Shown here in pieces: positions 1-4,397 of a stretch of 8,535 nt of DNA. The first letter of the stretch is position 1, and each line of letters begins with the position of its first letter. Where the stretch lies: positions 1-8,535 of the forward strand of contig SMVS01000156.1 of NCBI GenBank assembly GCA_004357435.1. The letters run 5' to 3'. A program made the position numbers and the translations under genes. The DNA comes from Nitrospina sp. (GTDB lineage: Bacteria > Nitrospinota > Nitrospinia > Nitrospinales > Nitrospinaceae). The notes under the pieces were generated by a model that had not been told where the DNA came from, did no database searches, and saw only the letters and a list, made by a program, of their open reading frames with translations.

Positions 1-441
1 GAATACCCTGCCGAGGCTTTCATCGCTCCCAATTTCACTTTACCCAGTTTGAGCGGCGGGCCGTTGTCCCTCGAAGATTACCGGGGCAAAGTGGTCTTCA
101 TCAATTTCTGGGCGACGTGGTGCGCGACCTGCAAAGTGGAAATGCCCTCCATGGAAAAAGTGTATCGGAAGTTCAAGGACCGGGGATTGGAAATGCTCAC
201 CATCAGCGTGGATAAAGACCTGTCTCTCATCGAGCCTTTCATGAAGGAATACAATCTCACCTTCCCGGTGTTACTGGACCCGGAAAGCGAGACTGCAAAA
301 AAAACCTATAAGACCACCGGCGTTCCGGAAACCTTCATTGTCAACAAGCAGGGCATCATCGTTCATAAAGCCATCGGCCCGCGCGACTGGGCCAGCAACG
401 ACGCGATGGCGGCTTTCAAACAACTGGTGGAGGAATCCTGA
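1..441 (+). CDS. TlpA/ResA-like thiol-disulfide oxidoreductase (5' partial)
   Basis: The reading frame is open from base 1, so the start lies left of the window; 146 residues are visible. A TTG at 49 is internal, because the residues before it (APNFTLPSL) are the usual entry strand of TlpA-type thioredoxins. The active site WCATC has its cysteines at visible residues 41 and 44 (codons 121-123 and 130-132), following FINFWATW. The cis-proline lies in GVPETF, a form typical of CcmG/DsbE/ResA proteins. Family members are periplasmic and membrane-anchored; they reduce disulfides on apo-cytochrome c or help metal-site assembly. The N-terminal anchor is not in view. The gene ends 1 nt before the next start, so it is co-transcribed with the His/Met-rich protein and cytochrome b, which points to maturation of a respiratory complex. 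Family call is firm; the exact client is inference. Confidence 0.93.
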   Translation, partial: EYPAEAFIAPNFTLPSLSGGPLSLEDYRGKVVFINFWATWCATCKVEMPSMEKVYRKFKDRGLEMLTISVDKDLSLIEPFMKEYNLTFPVLLDPESETAKKTYKTTGVPETFIVNKQGIIVHKAIGPRDWASNDAMAAFKQLVEES

Positions 442-442
442 T

Positions 443-859
443 ATGCGGCTGGCAATGTGGTTCACCGGCGCTCTGCTGTTCATTCTGCCAGTGCAACAGG
501 TCTGGGCTCACGGGGGCGGACACGCCGCGCCTGCGGCTCAGGCCCAGGAACCGTTGCCCGACCTGACCATGGATCATGCCATGGCGGATGGTATGGATAA
601 CGATACGGCGGTCGATGACTTCTATGGCGCGGAAAATTCAGCTTCGATGGCAGACGAAGTGCCGCTCGATCTCGGCACCGCCGACATGGCGGATCATGCC
701 GGGCACACCATGCCAGGCATGCCGGGTATGCCGGAAGTGACAATTGCGGAACATGAATGGAACTCCACATCTCAAAAAGGCTATGGCCTGGCGGTGGGCA
801 TCACCCTCCTCTCAGGACTTGGCTTTTTATTCTTGAGCCTGAAGCGGCCCTTCGAGTAA
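443..859 (+). CDS. exported His/Met-rich membrane-anchored protein, possible metal binder
   Basis: A 138-aa protein starting at ATG 443, with GGAGG at 429-433 nine bases upstream; an upstream in-frame start at 338 lies inside the preceding gene and is rejected. Residues 1-22 form a signal peptide ending VWA, and cleavage there would leave histidine 23 as the mature N-terminus (HGGGH). The mature part is low-complexity, acidic and Ala-rich, with 6 His and 8 Met: MDHAMADGMD near residue 43, and DHAGHTMPGMPGMPE at 84-98. A single hydrophobic helix (about 115-132) is followed by a short basic tail, so most of the chain faces the periplasm. I recognise no family. His/Met clusters of this kind are common in periplasmic copper carriers, so copper binding is a reasonable inference, not shown. 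Being placed between a TlpA-like gene and cytochrome b suggests a role in assembling or accompanying that complex. Confidence 0.85.
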   Translation: MRLAMWFTGALLFILPVQQVWAHGGGHAAPAAQAQEPLPDLTMDHAMADGMDNDTAVDDFYGAENSASMADEVPLDLGTADMADHAGHTMPGMPGMPEVTIAEHEWNSTSQKGYGLAVGITLLSGLGFLFLSLKRPFE

Positions 860-895
860 TTCATCCGAAAACAACCGGGAACAAAACAGGACATC

Positions 896-1909
896 ATGGC
901 TAACGGCATCCTGAACACATTGAAAAGACGCCTGGGTCTGGACGTCCTCGAATACGGCATTCCCGAACACGCCAACACCATCAAATACTCGCTGGGCGGC
1001 ATGACGTTGACCTCGTTCTCGGTGCTGGCCTTGAGCGGCCTTCTGCTGGCCCAGTTTTACGTGCCCGATCCGGACCGCGCCAATGCCAGCCTGCATTATT
1101 TGGTCGACCAGGTTTATCTCGGCTGGTTCCTGCGCGGCATCCATTTCTGGGCCGGGGAAGTGCTCACCATCACTTTGATTCTGCACATGATCCGCGTGGT
1201 CTTCACCGGCTCGTACAAAGCCCCGCGCGAAATCAACTGGCTGGTGGGGGTCGCCCTGCTGGGAGTGACGATCGGCCTTTTGTTCACCGGCACCGTCATC
1301 AAGTGGGATCAGGAAGCCTACGAAGCGCTGGCCCATTTTTTATGGTCGGCGGAAAAATTCGGCATTTTTGGCCTGCCCCTGACCGAGGCATTTGCGTCCG
1401 GTGTACCGCTGTTGAGCCGGATTTACATGTGGCACATCTCGCTCCTGCCACTCATTACATTGCCGCTCATCGGCCTGCATTTGTTCTACGTCAAGTACCA
1501 CCAGCTCTCCGCTCTGCCGGATAACCCCGGAACCAGCGTTAATATTCCGTTTCACCGGCACCTCGGTTACCTGACCCGCTCCGGCGCGGGCGTGTTCCTT
1601 TTGATTTGTGTACTGGCGTTGACCGTGGCCCCGCCGCTCGGGGATAAACCTGTGTTCGGTTTGGAAGTCACTAAACCGCCCTGGCAATTTGTGTGGATCT
1701 ACGCGCTGGAAAACCTGTGGGTGCCGTTTCTGATCGTGGCGCCGCTCGCCATCGGCGCCTTTCTGGTGGCGGTGCCGTTCATCGACCGCTCACCGGAGAC
1801 CCACTGGAAAAAACGGCCCATCGCCATGGCCGTGCTGGTTTTCTGCATCGTGCTCATGGCCGGACTCATCCTTTGGGGAAAGTTCACCACCATGACCCAC
1901 TCCATGTAA
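896..1909 (+). CDS. cytochrome b, b6/subunit IV fusion type
   Basis: A 337-aa membrane protein with seven predicted helices (about 34-55, 78-103, 112-131, 172-198, 229-247, 274-296, 307-328). This matches four cytochrome b6 helices plus three subunit IV helices in one chain. Haem-ligand histidines are all present: H83 and H97 on helix B, H180 and H195 on helix D. The 15-residue step of the second pair is b6-like rather than bc1-like. SLGGMTLTSF (32-41) aligns with the b6 segment CLGGITLTCF, but the cysteine that binds haem cn is Ser32. The ef-loop quinol-site motif PEWY is replaced by PPWQ (261-264). The start is ATG 896 after ACAGGA. Role: transfers electrons between quinone and a partner through two b haems. 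No Rieske or cytochrome c gene is visible, though either could lie upstream of base 1. Whether it oxidises or reduces quinol is open. Confidence 0.93.
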   Translation: MANGILNTLKRRLGLDVLEYGIPEHANTIKYSLGGMTLTSFSVLALSGLLLAQFYVPDPDRANASLHYLVDQVYLGWFLRGIHFWAGEVLTITLILHMIRVVFTGSYKAPREINWLVGVALLGVTIGLLFTGTVIKWDQEAYEALAHFLWSAEKFGIFGLPLTEAFASGVPLLSRIYMWHISLLPLITLPLIGLHLFYVKYHQLSALPDNPGTSVNIPFHRHLGYLTRSGAGVFLLICVLALTVAPPLGDKPVFGLEVTKPPWQFVWIYALENLWVPFLIVAPLAIGAFLVAVPFIDRSPETHWKKRPIAMAVLVFCIVLMAGLILWGKFTTMTHSM

Positions 1910-1933
1910 CCGGCTAGCCGCCGGGGGCAAAAT

Positions 1934-1988
1934 GGTCCCAACTTTTTTTTGCACTCAATATTGGCTGAGCATACAGCCAAGGCATGAA
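1934..1988 (+). repeat. dispersed hairpin repeat, copy A
   Basis: First of three copies in the window. It begins GGTC (1934-1937), has the core TTGCACTCAATATT from 1949, a stem CTCA (1954-1957)/TGAG (1966-1969), then GCAT. Compared with the other copies it has a longer T tract before the core and about 13 extra bases (ACAGCCAAGGCAT) before GAAT. The extra bases create a perfect 7-bp hairpin TTGGCTG (1961-1967)/CAGCCAA (1974-1980) that competes with the core stem. It starts 25 bases after the cytochrome b stop. Confidence 0.65.
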
Positions 1989-1990
1989 TG

Positions 1991-2022
1991 ATTCCCCCTT
2001 TTTGAAGGAGGCTGGAGGGATT
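1991..2022 (+). repeat. C-rich/G-rich palindromic repeat, copy 1
   Basis: Reads ATTCCCCCTTTTTGAAGGAG at its left end and finishes GGAGGGATT. The pattern is C-run, short loop, G-run, CTgG, second G-run, ATT. It is the most degenerate of the three copies, with several A-for-G changes in the G runs. It directly follows hairpin repeat copy A. Confidence 0.6.
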
Positions 2023-2043
2023 TAGCCACAGATGAACACAGAC

Positions 2044-2059
2044 CGCTCCGCGCGGAGCG
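2044..2059. repeat. perfect 16-bp palindrome
   Basis: CGCTCCGCGCGGAGCG equals its own reverse complement over all 16 bases. It sits between two A-rich stretches in the long spacer. It could be a protein-binding site or the heart of a mobile repeat; nothing in the sequence decides between these. Confidence 0.6.
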
Positions 2060-2122
2060 AACGAAAAGAATAAATTCACCGCAGAGGACGCGGAGAAAAA
2101 AAAGGAGAAAGGAAAAACGAAA

Positions 2123-2157
2123 TGTCCCCCCTTCTCCGAAGGGGGCTAGGGGGCTTT
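2123..2157 (+). repeat. C-rich/G-rich palindromic repeat, copy 2
   Basis: The best-preserved copy. CCCCCTTC (2127-2134), loop TCC and GAAGGGGG (2138-2145) form a perfect 8-bp stem, followed by CTA and a second G run (2149-2153). It has the same orientation as copy 1 and is opposite to copy 3. Confidence 0.7.
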
Positions 2158-2159
2158 TT
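2126..2159 (+). terminator. probable intrinsic terminator formed by palindromic repeat copy 2
   Basis: The GC-rich 8-bp hairpin (2127-2145) is followed after nine bases by TTTTT (2155-2159). Alternatively the outer C run (2126-2131) can pair with the second G run (2149-2153), which lies one base before the T run and gives a more classical terminator geometry. It lies about 220 bases after the cytochrome b stop and before the glutaredoxin-like gene, so it would separate the two transcription units. The two competing pairings lower confidence. Confidence 0.4.
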
Positions 2160-2200
2160 CCTTATATTTTTTCAAAGACAGTATGGAAAAGATCACCGTT

Positions 2201-2230
2201 GAATCCCCCCGATCCCCTTTACAAGGGGAA
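2201..2230 (-). repeat. C-rich/G-rich palindromic repeat, copy 3 (inverted)
   Basis: Read on the minus strand it is TTCCCCTTGTAAAGGGGATC followed by GGGGGGATTC, the same layout as copies 1 and 2. On the plus strand TCCCCTT (2213-2219) and AAGGGGA (2223-2229) form a 7-bp stem with loop TAC. It abuts the leader of the glutaredoxin-like gene. Translated in that gene's frame it would give a spurious NPPDPLYKGK N-terminus. Confidence 0.7.
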
Positions 2231-2258
2231 GCAATCTGCCTTTCCCGCAGGGAGTTTT

Positions 2259-2516
2259 ATGATCACGATTGAAATTTTGACCAAAAAGGATTGCCCGCTG
2301 TGCGATACGGCCAAGGAAATTGTTGAAAGGGTTCTGCCGGATTTCCCCGTGCAGTTGAAGATGACCGACATCGAATCGGATGCCGGCTTGTTTGCAACCT
2401 ACCATGAAAAAATTCCCGTGGTGCGGATCAATGGTGAGGAGAGCTTTGTTTACAAGGTTCACGAAATCACCTTGCGTAAAAAACTGGAAAAAATTCTCAA
2501 CAGGCAATCGAAATGA
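2259..2516 (+). CDS. glutaredoxin-like protein, DUF836 type
   Basis: An 85-aa single-domain thioredoxin-fold protein. The first strand ITIEILTK leads into the redox motif CPLC (C12, C15), followed by helix DTAKEIVERV, and the cis-proline is in IPVV (P53). Length and layout match the small glutaredoxin-like DUF836 family; cytosolic, no signal peptide. I chose ATG 2259 because GGGAG lies at 2250-2254. Starting in-frame at TTG 2199 would translate a non-coding repeat and add 20 residues with no family match. The likely role is thiol-disulfide or persulfide/metal handling in the cytoplasm, but the family's substrates are poorly known. A 63-base gap separates it from the pterin dehydratase gene, so the two may or may not be one transcript. 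Confidence 0.88.
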   Translation: MITIEILTKKDCPLCDTAKEIVERVLPDFPVQLKMTDIESDAGLFATYHEKIPVVRINGEESFVYKVHEITLRKKLEKILNRQSK

Positions 2517-2526
2517 GAAAAATGGC

Positions 2527-2533
2527 TTATAAT
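2527..2533 (+). promoter_or_regulatory. candidate -10 element before the pterin dehydratase gene
   Basis: TTATAAT contains a perfect TATAAT 46 bases before the ATG at 2580, flanked by GGC and GCC that make a small inverted repeat. The expected -35 position (about 2505-2510, CAATCG) shows no good match, so this is weak evidence for a separate promoter. Confidence 0.3.
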
Positions 2534-2579
2534 GCCTCCACAATGAGTGGTTTTCAGGATTGCCAGCGGGAGATCTTAC

Positions 2580-2885
2580 ATGGTTGAAAAAAAAGCGTTG
2601 AGCAACGAAGAACTCGATCAAAAACTGCGCGACCTGGTGCCGGAGTGGCAGAGGGACGTGAACGAAAAAGGCGTGCCCTTCATTTACCGGGTGCATCATG
2701 CGGGACAATTCATGGACGGCATTGACTTCGTCCGCCAGGTGGCGGAAGCCGCCGAGGCCAACAACCACCATCCGGACATCTTCATCAACTACAAACGCAT
2801 CACCGTGCGCTACTGGACCCACACCGTTGCCGGAGTGACCCTGGCCGACCTGCAGATGGCCCAAAAAATTGACCCCCTTTTCTAA
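2580..2885 (+). CDS. pterin-4a-carbinolamine dehydratase (PCD/DCoH family)
   Basis: A 101-aa protein with the PCD signature: NNHHPDI (H63, H64) and, after NYKRITVRYW, the third catalytic histidine H81 in THTVAGVT. It closes with LADLQMAQKID, as in the family. The enzyme dehydrates 4a-hydroxytetrahydrobiopterin, recycling the cofactor of aromatic amino-acid hydroxylases; some bacterial homologues have other, less certain roles. The start ATG 2580 has GGGAG at 2568-2572. The in-frame GTG at 2547 has no ribosome site and would add residues that do not fit the family. No phenylalanine hydroxylase gene is in view, so the physiological partner is unknown. The next gene begins 6 bases after the stop. 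Confidence 0.93.
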   Translation: MVEKKALSNEELDQKLRDLVPEWQRDVNEKGVPFIYRVHHAGQFMDGIDFVRQVAEAAEANNHHPDIFINYKRITVRYWTHTVAGVTLADLQMAQKIDPLF

Positions 2886-2891
2886 ACAGTC

Positions 2892-3125
2892 ATGAGGTAT
2901 TTCCCCGCCGTTACTATGGCCGTGGTGGCCACAAGTTTCACGGTTTACCTCCTCAACCTGGAGGACAATCCCTTCTACCAGTTTGACCTGGTCTCGATGC
3001 TGTTTATCATGAGCCCGCTGGTCCTGGTCGGCGGACTGATCTGGATTTTAAAATTTCCCGATGCCTTCGCCCGCAGTGTCGTAAAGGTGATCAGTTTTTT
3101 TCAAACGAAAAACTCCAAAAATTAG
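2892..3125 (+). CDS. small two-helix membrane protein, unknown function
   Basis: A 77-aa protein with two hydrophobic helices (about 4-22 and 33-54) joined by an acidic/aromatic loop (LEDNPFYQFD), and a basic, amphipathic C-terminal tail ending KNSKN. The start lies 6 bases after the stop of the pterin dehydratase gene with no clear ribosome site, so translational coupling is likely. I recognise no family. The size and the +/- charge pattern resemble orphan inner-membrane proteins. The short spacing argues that it is expressed, and the reading frame is clean. Confidence 0.7.
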   Translation: MRYFPAVTMAVVATSFTVYLLNLEDNPFYQFDLVSMLFIMSPLVLVGGLIWILKFPDAFARSVVKVISFFQTKNSKN

Positions 3126-3426
3126 TCCTCACTAACAAACTACAGCCGCCATCTGTCCTTCTGAGCGCCAGCGAATAATTTTCGTTTTATGGGGTTGCCC
3201 CATTTGTAGGTCCAGGCCTGGCCCGGCAGACTGGCCGCCAGGATTCACCCGCCTGCTTTCCATGTAAACCTGAACAAGCCCGAAATTGTAAAAATAATTT
3301 CTCAATTTTTCTTGCAATTCCGGCGGCTGGAGTTGATTATAGATTCAAGTGCTTACATTTACATTCAAGGAAGCGAGGGGTACCGTTTTAAAATGGCCAG
3401 CCTGGGAAAAAACATATTGGAGGGGA
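3126..3426. other. non-coding leader region before the DUF2167-like gene
   Basis: About 300 bases with no gene I can support. A 61-codon minus-strand frame (3132-3317) has no recognisable domain and no ribosome site. The stretch holds a 10-bp palindrome CCAGGCCTGG (3212-3221), and an AT-rich segment (3281-3316) leading into the promoter candidate at 3312-3340. The in-frame GTG at 3349 opens 26 codons that precede the better ATG at 3427 and do not look like protein. Confidence 0.5.
3312..3340 (+). promoter_or_regulatory. candidate promoter for the DUF2167-like gene
   Basis: TTGCAA (3312-3317) and GATTAT (3335-3340) are separated by 17 bases; each matches the sigma70 consensus at four of six positions. 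TATAGA at 3338 is an alternative -10. The transcript would carry a leader of roughly 80 bases. Weak match. Confidence 0.25.
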
Positions 3427-4317
3427 ATGCGTAAAACAGGTTATGTGCTTTTTCTAGGTTTGCTATTGAGTGGATTTGGGGCCCATGCCCTGGCAGACGA
3501 GGGGGTCGATGCCATTTCTAAAACTTCGTTTGGAAATGGGATCGTCCATCTGCCTGGGAATCATGGGCTCACCGAGTACTCTCTGCCCTTATCCCAGGGC
3601 AGGGTCCGGGTTCCGCCGGGATTCATTTTGTTACGCGGAGAGGCGGCACGCCAGCACCTTTTCCTCACCCAGGGCACCCAGTCTCCGGATGTCGAAGCTG
3701 TGCTCTTTAATGCCAGCACCGAAACGCAATTGATCCTCAGTTACATTGAAGCCGGCCAGGTTTCGATGAAAGACTGGGCTCATCTGAATGCCAAGCATTT
3801 GATCCGTCAAATATCCCAGATCACCCGGCAGGAAAATCCGGAGCGCAGAAAACACCATCTCCCGGAATGGTATATAAAAGGCTGGTTGCAGAAACCCACG
3901 CTCCACGCCACAGGCCATGCGGTGTCGTGGATGGTGGATATGAAGGTGGATGGGGAAAGACGGGTGCTGGGAACGGCAATCAATCTGGGACGCTACGGCT
4001 ATGAAAAACTGGTGTGGTCATCGCCTCATGATGCCAGGCGTGTTGCGGCAGGGCGGCTGGGCCAACTGGGGGCAACCCATGCTTTCGCTAAAGGCTTTCG
4101 TTACTCCGATCGCCTCCATGGCGACCGCTCCGCAGGTCTCGGCATTGCCAGCCTGGTCGCGGTCAACGCCACGGGCGTCACCCGCACAGAAGCCGGGTCC
4201 ACCACGTGGTTCACCGCCATGATCACCCTGGGACAAAAACTTTCCTTCATTCCCATCCTCATCGGATTGGGCACCCTGGGCAGTGTCTTCCGGGCCAGCC
4301 TGCAGCTGAGCAAATAG
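3427..4317 (+). CDS. exported membrane-anchored DUF2167-like protein
   Basis: A 296-aa protein. I chose ATG 3427: it directly follows GGAGGGGA (3419-3426) and opens a clear signal peptide (MRKTGYVLFLGLLLSGFG, cleavage near AHALA at residue 23). A longer start at GTG 3349 would bury that peptide. The body shows the DUF2167 pattern: RVRVPPGFILL-RGEAA (about 59-74), SYIEAGQVSMKDWAHLNAKH (105-124), EWYIKGWLQKP (147-157), NLGRYGYEKL (186-195) and GFRYSDRLHGDRSAGLGIAS (223-242). It ends with a hydrophobic helix (272-289). The family comprises exported, membrane-anchored proteins of unknown function, and the length here is normal for it. No operon partner: lysA converges on it. The stop codon's last base is also the first base of a dispersed hairpin repeat. 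Family placement rests on remembered motifs. Confidence 0.72.
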   Translation: MRKTGYVLFLGLLLSGFGAHALADEGVDAISKTSFGNGIVHLPGNHGLTEYSLPLSQGRVRVPPGFILLRGEAARQHLFLTQGTQSPDVEAVLFNASTETQLILSYIEAGQVSMKDWAHLNAKHLIRQISQITRQENPERRKHHLPEWYIKGWLQKPTLHATGHAVSWMVDMKVDGERRVLGTAINLGRYGYEKLVWSSPHDARRVAAGRLGQLGATHAFAKGFRYSDRLHGDRSAGLGIASLVAVNATGVTRTEAGSTTWFTAMITLGQKLSFIPILIGLGTLGSVFRASLQLSK

Positions 4318-4356
4318 GTCAGACTCTTCTTGCACTCAATAATTTTTGAGCATGAA
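4317..4356 (+). repeat. dispersed hairpin repeat, copy B
   Basis: GGTCAGACTCTTC leads into the core TTGCACTCAATAATT (from 4330). CTCAA (4335-4339) and TTGAG (4346-4350) form a 5-bp stem around TAATTT, followed by CATGAAT. The first base is the last base of the DUF2167-like stop codon. The copy lies between two converging genes, within what would be the 3' untranslated end of both transcripts. Confidence 0.7.
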
Positions 4357-4378
4357 TCCAAAGTTTAGCTAATTGGGT

Positions 4379-4393
4379 CCAGCGGCACGCTGG
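4379..4393. terminator. short GC hairpin between converging genes
   Basis: CCAGCG-GCA-CGCTGG is a perfect 6-bp stem with a 3-base loop, five bases beyond the lysA stop on the minus strand. Neither strand has a T run next to it, so it is at best a weak or factor-dependent terminator for lysA. Confidence 0.3.
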
Positions 4394-4397
4394 CCTG

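Larger units (their letters stand above)
1910..2258. other. 349-bp non-coding repeat-rich spacer
   Basis: No credible gene lies here. In order it holds a copy of the dispersed hairpin repeat (1934-1988), a C-rich/G-rich palindromic element (1991-2022), a segment TTAGCCACAGATGAACACAG (2022-2041), and a perfect 16-bp palindrome CGCTCCGCGCGGAGCG (2044-2059). It continues with CACCGCAGAGGACGCGGAG (2077-2095), a purine-rich A/G tract (2096-2122), a second palindromic element with a T run (2123-2159), and a third in opposite orientation (2201-2230). The phrases 'agccacagatgaacacag' and 'accgcagag-gcggag' resemble intergenic repeats I remember from many environmental genomes; that is recollection, not a search result. 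The last 30 bases provide the leader of the glutaredoxin-like gene. Confidence 0.75.

Noticed and set aside
338..442. Upstream in-frame extension of the His/Met-rich protein
   Set aside because: It would overlap 104 bases of the TlpA-like gene and destroy the signal peptide; ATG 443 has a good ribosome site.
1943..1950. T8 run after the cytochrome b gene as an intrinsic terminator
   Set aside because: No stable GC hairpin lies directly before it; the preceding GGCTAGCCGCC segment pairs only weakly.
2024..2095. Possible CRISPR-like or tandem repeat array
   Set aside because: The short repeated-looking phrases are different from one another and there is no regular spacer length or repeated unit.
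2193..2864. 223-codon open frame on the minus strand
   Set aside because: It runs antisense across both the glutaredoxin-like and pterin dehydratase genes and the repeat between; both plus-strand genes have clear active-site motifs.
3132..3317. 61-codon minus-strand frame in the spacer
   Set aside because: Not overlapping a gene, but no ribosome site, no hydrophobic or domain pattern, and part of it is the AT-rich promoter region.
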